Source of the DNA: Eggerthella lenta DSM 2243
GTDB taxonomy: Bacteria > Actinomycetota > Coriobacteriia > Coriobacteriales > Eggerthellaceae
Assembly: GCF_000024265.1 (NCBI RefSeq)
Contig: NC_013204.1
Span: 1,538,180 to 1,602,179 of the forward strand
Direction: 5' to 3'
Length of the DNA stretch: 64,000 bases
Shown here: positions 56,250 to 64,000 of the stretch, piece by piece
Numbering within the stretch: position 1 is the stretch's first letter
Layout: every line of letters begins with the position of its first letter
The notes under the pieces: generated by a model
Databases searched by the model: none
What the model was told of the DNA's origin: nothing
The model's input: only the letters and a program-made list of their open reading frames with translations
Program-made: the position numbers and the translations under genes

Positions 56250-57446
56250 ATGCTAGAAAGGCGCTCCCGTTTCATGGCACACCAGCATACAACGCAACCT
56301 GATCAGGCGTTTCGCCGTATAGCGGTGGTAGGTTTCGGACTGGTGGGCGCCTCGTTCGCCGCCGCTGTGCGCGCGGCGTATCCCGACACGCGGGTGCTGG
56401 CTGTCGACATCGACGAACGCACGCTGGCCGAAGCCGTCGAGCGCGGCTGGGCCACGGACGGCGCGCTGCCCGACGACCCTGCGTTCGAACGCTTCGTCGG
56501 CGACGGCTGCGACCTCGTGGTGCTCGCTACGCCCGTCGGCGCGGCGGAGCGCTACTTCGAAGACCTCGCGCGGTGGGGCTATCGCGGCATCGTCACCGAC
56601 ACCGCCTCCACGAAAGCGCGCATCACGGCTTTGGCCGAGCGCGTCCTGCCGCATCCCGAGAACTTCGTGCCCGGGCATCCCATGGCCGGCTCGGAGGTGA
56701 ACGGCATCGAAGGCGCGCGACCCGACCTGTTCAAGGGCGCGCACTGGATCCTCTGTCCCGACGCCGACACGCCCGCCGAGCACTTCCCGCGCCTGCACGA
56801 GCTGGTCACCTCCATCGGCGCGCGCGTCATCGCGCTGCCGCGCGAGGACCACGACGAGGCGGTGGCCGTGGTCAGCCACGTGCCGCATATTATGGCGTCC
56901 TCGCTCGTGCAGCTGGCCAGCCGCCACGCCGACGACCAGCAGGCGCTCATGCGCCTGGCCGCCGGAGGCTTCAAGGACTCCACGCGCATCGCGGCCGGTT
57001 CGCCCGAGCTGTGGTGCGGCATCGCCTTCGACAACAAGGACGCGCTGTCCGACGGGCTCGACGAGATCCAGGGCATCATCGGCGCGTTCGCCGACGCGCT
57101 GGCATCCGACGACCGCGCGTCGCTCACTGCGCTTTTGGCCGACGCGGCGGCCGCGCGCCGCGCGCTGCCGGCCGCCTGGGTGCCCTCGACGGAGCGTCTG
57201 CTGGAAGTGCGCATCCCCATGGAGGACCGTCCGGGCGTCGTGGCCGAGGTGACCACCGTCACCAGCTCGGTGGGGTGCAACATCCAATCCATCGAGATCG
57301 ACCACGTCACGGAGGACAGCGCCGTGCTCAGCCTCGTGCTCACCGACGAGGGCGATATCGGCCAGCTGTCCGCCCAGCTCATCAACGCAGGATTCTCAGT
57401 ATCGTTCAGTCCCTTGACGGCAAAGGAGCATACCCATGTCGCATGA
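56250..57446 (+). CDS. tyrA: Prephenate dehydrogenase
   Basis: 398 residues. Oxidises prephenate to 4-hydroxyphenylpyruvate for tyrosine. NAD site VVGFGLVGAS, then DTASTKARI, PGHPMAGSEVNGIEGA and HDEAVAVVSHVPHIMAS (substrate site). A C-terminal ACT domain (LEVRIPMEDRPGVVAEVTTV) suggests allosteric control by an aromatic amino acid. Start 56250 versus ATG 56274 cannot be settled; neither has a strong ribosome site. It overlaps aroA by 11 bp. Confidence 0.94.
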   Translation: MLERRSRFMAHQHTTQPDQAFRRIAVVGFGLVGASFAAAVRAAYPDTRVLAVDIDERTLAEAVERGWATDGALPDDPAFERFVGDGCDLVVLATPVGAAERYFEDLARWGYRGIVTDTASTKARITALAERVLPHPENFVPGHPMAGSEVNGIEGARPDLFKGAHWILCPDADTPAEHFPRLHELVTSIGARVIALPREDHDEAVAVVSHVPHIMASSLVQLASRHADDQQALMRLAAGGFKDSTRIAAGSPELWCGIAFDNKDALSDGLDEIQGIIGAFADALASDDRASLTALLADAAAARRALPAAWVPSTERLLEVRIPMEDRPGVVAEVTTVTSSVGCNIQSIEIDHVTEDSAVLSLVLTDEGDIGQLSAQLINAGFSVSFSPLTAKEHTHVA

Positions 57447-58764
57447 AGCAAACGCCACCGTCGTCAACCCGCTGCCGGCGCCCCTGCGCGGCTCGGCCTC
57501 GGTCCCGGGCGACAAGTCCATATCGCACCGCGCCGTGCTGTTCGCCGCCATGGCCGAGGGCACCTCGCGGCTTTCGGGCGTGCTCGACTCCGAGGACGTG
57601 CGCTCGTCCATCAGGGCCGTAGGCCAGCTGGGCGCGCAGGTGTCGCTCGAGAAGCAGCCCGACGGCAGCTTGGCGGGAGGCGTCACGGGGTGGGGCGCCG
57701 CCGGCCCCTCGCAGCCCGAGGCTCCCATCGACTGCGGCAACTCCGGCACCACGGTGCGCCTGCTCATGGGCGTGCTGGCGCCGTGGAACGTGCGCGTGGA
57801 GCTGACGGGCGACGACTCGCTGCAGCGCCGTCCCATGCGCCGCATCACCGCGCCGCTCATGAAGATGGGCGCGCGCTTCGAGCCCGAAGGGCGCGAGACG
57901 CTGCCGCTCACGGTGTGCGGCTCCGAGGGCCTGCGCGCGATAACCTACGACGCCCCCATGGCGTCGGCCCAGCTCAAAACCGCGGTGCTGCTGGCCGGCG
58001 TGTATGCGCGGGGCACGACGACGCTCAACGAGCCCTCGCCCTCGCGCAACCATACCGAGCTCATGCTGCCCGAATTCGGCGTGACCACCACAGCGGCCGA
58101 CCGCACGGCCAGCGTGACGGGTCCCGCTGCGCTTCGGGCCTGCGAGGTGCAGGTGCCGGGCGATCCGTCTTCGGCGGCGTTCCTCGTCTGCGCTGCCGTG
58201 TTGAAGCCCGACAGCTCCATCCAGGTGGAGAACGTCAGCTTGAACACCGCGCGCATCGGGTTTACGCGCACGCTCGAGCGCATGGGCGCCGATATCAGCG
58301 TGCGTCACACGGGAGCGGCGGGCAAGGAGCCCTACGGCATCGTTTCGGCGTGCTACACGCCGAACCTGCATGGGTGCGAGGTGCCGGCCGACAAGATCGC
58401 CACCATCGTCGACGAAGTGCCGGTGTTGGCGGTCGTGGCGGCTCACGCGCGCGGCGTCACCGTGTTCCGCGAGGTCAGCGAGTTGCGCGTGAAAGAGACC
58501 GACCGCCTGGCCGCCATCGTGGAGGGGCTTGAGACTCTCGGTGTGGACGCGTGGATCGACGGCAACGACCTGTTCGTGGAAGGCCAGCCGGGCTTGCAAG
58601 TGCCCGTCGGCGCCGCATTCGACTCGAAGAACGACCACCGTCTGGCCATGACCTGGGCGCTCGCCGGCCTGTGCGGCAACGCTCCCGTCGAAGTGGAGAA
58701 CTTCGACTCCGTGAAAATCAGCTATCCGCAGTTCCTCACCGATATCGAAAGGTTGGCACGATGA
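57436..58764 (+). CDS. aroA: 3-phosphoshikimate 1-carboxyvinyltransferase (EPSP synthase)
   Basis: 442 residues. Joins shikimate-3-phosphate and PEP in the chorismate pathway. Signatures: PGDKSISHRAVLFAAM, DCGNSGTTVRLLMG, SSAAFL and SELRVKETDRLAAIVEGL. The PGDKSISHR and GNSGTT segments look standard. ATG overlaps the tyrA end; the stop overlaps cmk by ATGA. Confidence 0.97.
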   Translation: MSHEANATVVNPLPAPLRGSASVPGDKSISHRAVLFAAMAEGTSRLSGVLDSEDVRSSIRAVGQLGAQVSLEKQPDGSLAGGVTGWGAAGPSQPEAPIDCGNSGTTVRLLMGVLAPWNVRVELTGDDSLQRRPMRRITAPLMKMGARFEPEGRETLPLTVCGSEGLRAITYDAPMASAQLKTAVLLAGVYARGTTTLNEPSPSRNHTELMLPEFGVTTTAADRTASVTGPAALRACEVQVPGDPSSAAFLVCAAVLKPDSSIQVENVSLNTARIGFTRTLERMGADISVRHTGAAGKEPYGIVSACYTPNLHGCEVPADKIATIVDEVPVLAVVAAHARGVTVFREVSELRVKETDRLAAIVEGLETLGVDAWIDGNDLFVEGQPGLQVPVGAAFDSKNDHRLAMTWALAGLCGNAPVEVENFDSVKISYPQFLTDIERLAR

Positions 58765-59519
58765 TCATTGCCATCGATGGCCCCAGCGGGGCCGGCAAGT
58801 CCACGGTCGCGAAGGCCGTCGCCCGCGAGCTGGGCTTCTCCTGCCTCGACACGGGCGCGATGTACCGCGCCGTCGCCTGGCGGGCGTTGCAGGACGGGGT
58901 TCCCTTCGACGACGACGAAGCGCTCGGCCGCCTCGCGCGCGCCCACGACATCGCCTTCGCGCACGAGGAGGGCGAGCCGGTTCCTCGCCGCGTTTCCATC
59001 GGCGGCATCGACGTGACCGATGCCATCCGCACGGCCGAGATCGACCGCGCCGTGAGCCCCGTGTCGGCCGCGCCCTCCGTGCGCGCGGCGCTCGTTGAGC
59101 AGCAGCAGCGCATCGGCCGCGCGGGCGACTACGTGGTGGAGGGCCGCGACATCGGCACCACCGTGTTCCCCGAGGCTCCGGTGAAGGTGTTCCTCACCGC
59201 ATCGGCTGAGGAGCGCGCGCATCGCCGCGTGCGCCAGAACGTCGACCGCGGCGTGGGCTCCGTCGACTACGACGAGGTGCTCACCGACATCCGCCGTCGC
59301 GACGATCAGGACTCCTCGCGCGCCACCTCGCCTTTGCGCCCGGCCGACGATGCCGTGCGCCTGGATTCCACCGGCCGCTACATCGAAGAGGTCATCGAGG
59401 ACATTTGCTCCCTTGCTCTACGAGCAAGGGAAAGAGCCGATGCTGCGGCTTCCACCAGCACCCGATCCGCGGAAACCCTCGCTGACCTTATGAACGACCA
59501 GGAGGGTTCCTGTCGATGA
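58761..59519 (+). CDS. cmk: Cytidylate kinase
   Basis: 252 residues, slightly longer than usual. Phosphorylates CMP/dCMP. P-loop DGPSGAGKST, CLDTGAMYRAVAW, VEGRDIGTTVFP and the lid RRDDQDSSRATSPL. A C-terminal tail of about 25 residues (Ala/Ser/Thr rich) has no family match. ATGA overlaps on both sides with aroA and plsC, a gene order common in actinobacteria and firmicutes. Confidence 0.96.
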   Translation: MIIAIDGPSGAGKSTVAKAVARELGFSCLDTGAMYRAVAWRALQDGVPFDDDEALGRLARAHDIAFAHEEGEPVPRRVSIGGIDVTDAIRTAEIDRAVSPVSAAPSVRAALVEQQQRIGRAGDYVVEGRDIGTTVFPEAPVKVFLTASAEERAHRRVRQNVDRGVGSVDYDEVLTDIRRRDDQDSSRATSPLRPADDAVRLDSTGRYIEEVIEDICSLALRARERADAAASTSTRSAETLADLMNDQEGSCR

Positions 59520-60391
59520 GCCTGTTCCTCCCGTACGAGAAGATGTGGGATATGCCGCTGGGCGGCACGTCCGACGAGAAGCAGGTGCCGCACTGGGCCG
59601 GCAACCTCATCTGGGGCTTCTTGGCTTTCGTGTTCAAGATCTGCTTCCGCTACCGGGTCGACCACCGCGAGAGTTTGCGCGGTTTCAAGGACAAGACCGG
59701 GGTGGTGGTCGTCGGCAACCATACGTCGTTCCTCGACGTGGCGTTTATGTACCTGGCCGGACGGCCCTCGCAGTGGGTGCGCTTCCTCGGGCGCGAGAAC
59801 CTGTTCGGCAACGCGCACGGCCTGGTGGGCCAGGTGCTGTCGCGCGTGGGCGCGTTTCCCATCAAGCGCGACGCGGCCGACCGCACCGCCATCAAGCGCG
59901 CCACGCGCATGCTGAAGAGCAACGAGATCGTGGGGATCATGCCCGAGGGAACCCGTCGCGGCAAAAGCGATCGCACGCCCGAGCTGCACTCGGGAGCCGC
60001 GTTCATCGCGAAGATGGGGCACGCGCCCATCCTTCCCATGACCGTGCGCAACGCCGAGCACGTGAAGCACAAGGGCGAGCGCTTCCGTTTCCCGAAGATC
60101 ACCATCGAGTACGGCGACCCCGTCCTCGTCGAAGACTTCGACTTCCTGCCGAAGGAAGACCGCTTGGACGGCTGCTCGTGGTACGCCATGCGCGAGTGCT
60201 TCGCGCTGTCGCTGAATGTGCCGCGCGAGCAGGTGGACATGCCGGCGCTGTTCCCCGGCGGCAAGGACTTCACGGCCGTGTTCGCCGAGCACCCCGTCCC
60301 GCATCATACGACGGCCGAGGTCGTCGCCGGCATCGAGGCCAAGGCGGCCGCGAAGGCCGCGAAGGCGGCGAAGGTTCAGGAGGTCGCATGA
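59516..60391 (+). CDS. plsC: 1-acyl-sn-glycerol-3-phosphate acyltransferase
   Basis: 291 residues. Transfers an acyl chain to lysophosphatidate at the membrane. NHTSFLD (HX4D catalytic motif), VRFLGRENLF, and PEGTRRGKSD. One hydrophobic segment near residues 30-45 probably anchors it. An Ala/Lys-rich tail ends the protein. ATGA overlaps with cmk and ispH. Confidence 0.94.
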   Translation: MSLFLPYEKMWDMPLGGTSDEKQVPHWAGNLIWGFLAFVFKICFRYRVDHRESLRGFKDKTGVVVVGNHTSFLDVAFMYLAGRPSQWVRFLGRENLFGNAHGLVGQVLSRVGAFPIKRDAADRTAIKRATRMLKSNEIVGIMPEGTRRGKSDRTPELHSGAAFIAKMGHAPILPMTVRNAEHVKHKGERFRFPKITIEYGDPVLVEDFDFLPKEDRLDGCSWYAMRECFALSLNVPREQVDMPALFPGGKDFTAVFAEHPVPHHTTAEVVAGIEAKAAAKAAKAAKVQEVA

Positions 60392-61224
60392 GAGTGGTGA
60401 AGGCAAGCTACGCCGGGGCGTGCTACGGCGTGCAGCGCGCGCTCGACATGGCCGTCGAGGCCAGCGCCAGCGGCGAGGGCGCATCCACGTTGGGCCCGCT
60501 CATCCACAATCCGCAGGTGGTGGCCGAACTGGCGGCGCGCGGCATCCGCGCGGTCGACGGCCCCGAGAACGTCGAGCGCGGCTCGGTGATCATCCGCAGT
60601 CACGGCGTGACCCCCGCGGTGCGCCGCGCGGTTGAAGAACGCGAGCTGCCCCTCATCGACGCCACGTGCCCGCACGTCGCCCGCGCACAGAAGGCCGCCG
60701 CCGATCTCGCACGCCGCTGCGGCTGCGTCGTGGTGGTGGGGGAGGAGGGCCATCCCGAGGTGGAAGGCCTTGTGGCCTACGCGCGCGAAGCGGGGGGCGA
60801 GGTGTTCGTGGTCGCCGCCCCGGGCGACCTGTCTGCGAGCATCGAGGCGCCGGTGGGCATCGTCGTGCAGACGACGCAAACCCGCGAGGCGCTGGACGCG
60901 GTGGTCGAGGCGCTCGCCGCGCGCGGCATCCGGCCCGAGGTGAAGAACACCATCTGCTTCGCTACGCGCCAGCGCCAGGAATCGGCCGCGGCGCTCGCTG
61001 ACGAGGTGGACGCCATCGTGGTCATCGGCGGCCGCAACTCGTCGAACACCACGCGCCTGGCCGACATCTGCGCCGCCGCGTGCCCGCGCACCCACCACGT
61101 GGAGGCGCCCGAGGAGCTGGATCCCTCCTGGTTCGTCGGCTGCGAGAGCGTCGGCGTCACCGCCGGAGCCTCCACTCCCGAAGACCAGATAGCCGCCATC
61201 GTGGAGCGTCTGGAGGCGCTGTGA
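60388..61224 (+). CDS. ispH: 4-hydroxy-3-methylbut-2-enyl diphosphate reductase
   Basis: 278 residues. Last step of the non-mevalonate isoprenoid pathway. Three cluster cysteines: GACYGV, DATCPHV and NTICFAT; substrate residues RSHG and EEGHPEVEG (His, Glu), QTTQT. Overlaps plsC and the radical-SAM gene by ATGA/GTGA. Confidence 0.96.
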   Translation: MRVVKASYAGACYGVQRALDMAVEASASGEGASTLGPLIHNPQVVAELAARGIRAVDGPENVERGSVIIRSHGVTPAVRRAVEERELPLIDATCPHVARAQKAAADLARRCGCVVVVGEEGHPEVEGLVAYAREAGGEVFVVAAPGDLSASIEAPVGIVVQTTQTREALDAVVEALAARGIRPEVKNTICFATRQRQESAAALADEVDAIVVIGGRNSSNTTRLADICAAACPRTHHVEAPEELDPSWFVGCESVGVTAGASTPEDQIAAIVERLEAL

Positions 61225-62681
61225 GCGCGGATGCCGGAGCGCGTCCGATGCCGCCGGTGTACCCGTCGGGCGATATCGATCGCGAGGCGGCGGCCAGGCA
61301 GCGCGGCGGCTGCGGCGCGCTGCGCGAGGCGCCGCGGGCTCTCGTGATCGCCGTCGCGCCCGACAGCCCGGCCGACGATGCGGGGTTCGAGCCTGGATGC
61401 TACGTGACCACGGTGGACGGCAGGCCCGTGCGCGACCTCATCGACTGGCGCTGGCTTGCGGCCGACGACGTCATGGATCTGGGCTACGTCGATCTCGACG
61501 GCGACGAGGGCGTCGTGGAACTGGAGCGCGAGGAGGGCGAGGACTGGGGCTTCGAGTTCGAAGGCGTCGTGTTCGACGGCGTGAGGCAATGCCGCAACGC
61601 CTGCACGTTCTGCTTCATGCGCCAGCTGCCCGACGATATGCGCTCCTCGCTCACCTTACGCGACGACGATTTTCGCCTGAGCTTTCTCGCGGGCACCTTC
61701 GTCACGTTCACCAACCTGAAGCCCGAAGACGAACGGCGCATCGTCGAGCAGCGCATATCGCCTCTGCGCCTGTCGCTGCACGTGGCGGATCCGGAGGTGC
61801 GCCGACGCATGATCGGCAAGCACGCGCAGCACGGCATCGACGTGCTGGAGCGGCTGCTGGAAGCGGGCATCGAGTTCCACGCCCAGATCGTGCTCGTGCC
61901 CGACCAGAACGACGGCGCCGTGCTGGAAGACACGCTTGCCTGGGCGTACGCGCGCCCCGGCATTCTCGACGTGTGCATCGTGCCGCTGGGATTCACGAAG
62001 CACCAGAGCGTCTTCGACCGCAGCTTCAACGACCCCGTGTCGTCGCGCGCGGTGATGGACCTCGTCATTGCGTTCCAACGGCGCGCTCTGGCCGAGCGCG
62101 GCAGCATGTGGGCCTTCCCGGCCGACGAGTTCTACCATAACGCCTACGGCCCCGAGCTGTTGCGGAACCTGCCGCCGTCGGAGCACTACGGTGACTTCGG
62201 CATGTTCGAGGACGGCGTGGGCATCATCCGCTCGTTCGTTGACGACTGGAAAAGGGCAGAGCGCGCGGGGCTCGTCGAGCGTTGCGCCGCGGCTCTGCGC
62301 GCCGCCGACGCGCGCGTCCACTACGTGGCCGGCTGCGCGACGCGCCACTTCCTGGGCCCGCTCATCGATGCGAGCCCGCTCAAGGGGCTGCTGATCCCGC
62401 TGTTCGTGAAGAACGAGTTCTTCGGCGGCAACGTGGACGTGACGGGGCTTCTATGCGGCTGCGACATGGCCGATGCCGTGCGTGCCGAGCGCGAGCGCGG
62501 CTTGCAGCTGGCGCTCATCCCGCGCGTCGTGTTCAACGACGACGCGGTAACGCTCGATGACATGAGTTTGGAGGATATGGAAAAGCGGGCGGGCGCGCGC
62601 ATGTCCGTGGTATCCTGTAACGCATCGGATTATCTCCTCGAGATCATCCACCTGGTCGGACGAACCGATCCGACCTCCTGA
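61221..62681 (+). CDS. DUF512 radical-SAM-like iron-sulfur protein with PDZ-like N-terminus
   Basis: 486 residues. Residues about 35-110 form a PDZ-like domain (IAVAPDSPADDAGFEPGCYV). The central domain has a cluster motif C-x3-C-x2-C (CRNACTFCFMRQL), followed by LRLSLHVADPEVRRRMIGK, matching the DUF512 family of radical-SAM-related proteins (YtlR/TIGR03279 type). C-terminal cysteines (LLCGCDMADA) end it. Function unknown. GTG 61221 overlaps the ispH stop, and der follows after 34 bp; conserved linkage to der suggests a role in ribosome assembly or modification, inference only. Confidence 0.9.
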   Translation: MSADAGARPMPPVYPSGDIDREAAARQRGGCGALREAPRALVIAVAPDSPADDAGFEPGCYVTTVDGRPVRDLIDWRWLAADDVMDLGYVDLDGDEGVVELEREEGEDWGFEFEGVVFDGVRQCRNACTFCFMRQLPDDMRSSLTLRDDDFRLSFLAGTFVTFTNLKPEDERRIVEQRISPLRLSLHVADPEVRRRMIGKHAQHGIDVLERLLEAGIEFHAQIVLVPDQNDGAVLEDTLAWAYARPGILDVCIVPLGFTKHQSVFDRSFNDPVSSRAVMDLVIAFQRRALAERGSMWAFPADEFYHNAYGPELLRNLPPSEHYGDFGMFEDGVGIIRSFVDDWKRAERAGLVERCAAALRAADARVHYVAGCATRHFLGPLIDASPLKGLLIPLFVKNEFFGGNVDVTGLLCGCDMADAVRAERERGLQLALIPRVVFNDDAVTLDDMSLEDMEKRAGARMSVVSCNASDYLLEIIHLVGRTDPTS

Positions 62682-62715
62682 CCGCACCAATCGAAGCAAT
62701 CTGCGAGGTAGCAAT

Positions 62716-64000
62716 ATGCCTTTACCCATCGTCGCGGTGGTCGGACGGCCGAACGTCGGCAAGTCCACCTTCGTCAACCGCATAGCCCAGGCCGACGAGG
62801 CCATCGTCCACGAGATGCGCGGCGTCACGCGCGACCGCTCCTACCATGAGGCCGACTGGAACGGCGTCGACTTCAAGCTCATCGACACCGGCGGCATCGA
62901 GATGGGCGACGACGACGCCTTCCAGGGCTCCATCCGCAATCAAGCGCTGGCCGGCGCGAACGAGGCGGACGTCATCCTGTTCCTCGTGGACGGCAAGACC
63001 GGGGTCAACGCCGACGACGAGGCCGTTGCGCGCATCCTGCGCAAGACGTCCAAGCCCGTGTTCCTCGTGGTGAACAAGCTGGACACCCCGAACCGTATGG
63101 ACGAGGTGTGGGAGTTCTACCAGCTAGGCCTGGGCGATCCGTGGCCGGTCTCGGCCATGCACGGCCACGGGACGGGCGACCTCTTGGACGAGGTCGTGAA
63201 CGAGCTGAAGAAGGTGGACCTGCCCGCCGACGCCGACGAGGAAGACGGCATCAACGTGGCCATCATCGGCCGCCCGAACGCCGGCAAGTCGTCGCTCACG
63301 AACAAGCTCACCGCCAACGACCGCTCCATCGTCTCCGACGTGGCGGGCACCACGCGCGACGCCATCGACACCCATATCGTCCACGACGGCCAGCGCTACA
63401 CCATCGTGGATACCGCGGGCCTGCGCCGCAAGAGCCAGATCGACGAGGACGTGGAGTACTACGGCTTCGTGCGCGCCATGCGAGCCATCGACCGCGCCAA
63501 CGTTGCGCTGCTGGTCATAGACTCCACGCTGGGCCTCACCGATCAGGATCAACGCGTCGCCGGTTTCGCGGCCGAGCGCGGCTGCGCCATGGTCATCGTG
63601 CTGAACAAATGGGATCTCATCGAGGGGCCTGAGGCGAAGGCCGAGATCCGCGAGCGCATCGCCGACCGTCTCACGTTCGTAGGCTATGCTCCGGTCATCG
63701 CCATCTCGGCGCTCACGGGCAAGAAGGTCGATCGCATCTGGGACGCCGTGAACGCGGCCTATGAGAACTACAGTCAGACCATCCCCACGAACCGCCTGAA
63801 CACGTGGCTTGCAGGCATCCGAGAGTTCGGACACACGGTGAGCAAGGGCAAGGCGGTGCTGCGCATGAAGTACGTCACGCAGACGGCTACGTGTCCGCCG
63901 CAGTTCACGTTCTTCGCGAACCGCCCGGACCTCGTGGACGACAACTTCGAGCGCTACCTCGAGAACCGCTTGCGCGAGAACTTCGAGCTCGTGGGCACGC
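62716..64000 (+). CDS. der: Ribosome-associated GTPase Der/EngA (3' end outside the window)
   Basis: 428 residues visible of ~440. Two G domains: VVGRPNVGKSTFVN, DTGG, NKLD; then IIGRPNAGKSSLTN, DTAG, NKWD; and the start of the KH-like domain. Needed for 50S subunit maturation. Last gene visible in the long operon; an unremarkable GAGGT precedes the ATG. Confidence 0.97.
   Translation, partial: MPLPIVAVVGRPNVGKSTFVNRIAQADEAIVHEMRGVTRDRSYHEADWNGVDFKLIDTGGIEMGDDDAFQGSIRNQALAGANEADVILFLVDGKTGVNADDEAVARILRKTSKPVFLVVNKLDTPNRMDEVWEFYQLGLGDPWPVSAMHGHGTGDLLDEVVNELKKVDLPADADEEDGINVAIIGRPNAGKSSLTNKLTANDRSIVSDVAGTTRDAIDTHIVHDGQRYTIVDTAGLRRKSQIDEDVEYYGFVRAMRAIDRANVALLVIDSTLGLTDQDQRVAGFAAERGCAMVIVLNKWDLIEGPEAKAEIRERIADRLTFVGYAPVIAISALTGKKVDRIWDAVNAAYENYSQTIPTNRLNTWLAGIREFGHTVSKGKAVLRMKYVTQTATCPPQFTFFANRPDLVDDNFERYLENRLRENFELVGT

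Overview
The window is high-GC, gene-dense bacterial chromosome that looks like an anaerobic actinobacterium of the class Coriobacteriia, most likely Eggerthella or a close relative. This is inferred from the gene mix: a membrane-anchored LuxR regulator, a CarD-type regulator, a TAT-targeted amidohydrolase, an HTH-superoxide reductase fusion, many 4Fe-4S proteins, DUF6125 and DUF1461 proteins, tRNAs with encoded CCA, and several genes with little or no Shine-Dalgarno. No phage, insertion sequence or CRISPR array is visible. The noncoding space is instead rich in short inverted-repeat elements.

1-10.8 kb is accessory and regulatory. It holds a partial EAL phosphodiesterase, a DUF488 protein, a tetR-flavodoxin-membrane operon with tandem operators, an HTH-desulfoferrodoxin fusion, a CarD-like regulator, a ferredoxin-type aldo/keto reductase, endonuclease III, and a secreted amidohydrolase divergent from a membrane LuxR regulator. 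10.9-28.1 kb mixes housekeeping genes (mfd, gltX) with an EamA transporter, arsR-sdpI, an M19 dipeptidase, marR-MATE, a thioesterase, a Pro-rich membrane protein, a polyferredoxin, a Vsr-like nuclease and a circularly permuted ATP-grasp enzyme.

28.4-41.1 kb holds metK behind a SAM riboswitch, a ~1 kb repeat nest with no gene, priA, a D,D-carboxypeptidase, a hybrid histidine kinase with two solute-binding sensor domains, rpoD, and an RlmKL-type rRNA methyltransferase whose N-terminal catalytic motif looks lost. 41.4-47.7 kb holds padR with a DUF3887 membrane protein, a PH-like protein, tRNA-Met, tRNA-Val and tRNA-Asn, trpS, a cold-shock gene, and a MerR regulator divergent from an iron-sulfur flavoprotein and a cupin.

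47.9-64 kb is core metabolism: an ABC-F ATPase with trmL, serC, an SDR enzyme, and then a long co-directional run from an M50 protease through scpA, scpB, a pseudouridine synthase, tyrA, aroA, cmk, plsC, ispH, a PDZ/radical-SAM DUF512 protein and der (cut by the window edge). Most junctions between 57.4 and 61.2 kb are 4-bp ATGA/GTGA overlaps, so translational coupling is likely.

Most promoters that can be read have a strong -10 (often TATACT, or TGG-TAnnnT extended -10) and a weak -35. Several regulators (TetR, ArsR, MarR, MerR) have clear palindromic operators in their own promoters.
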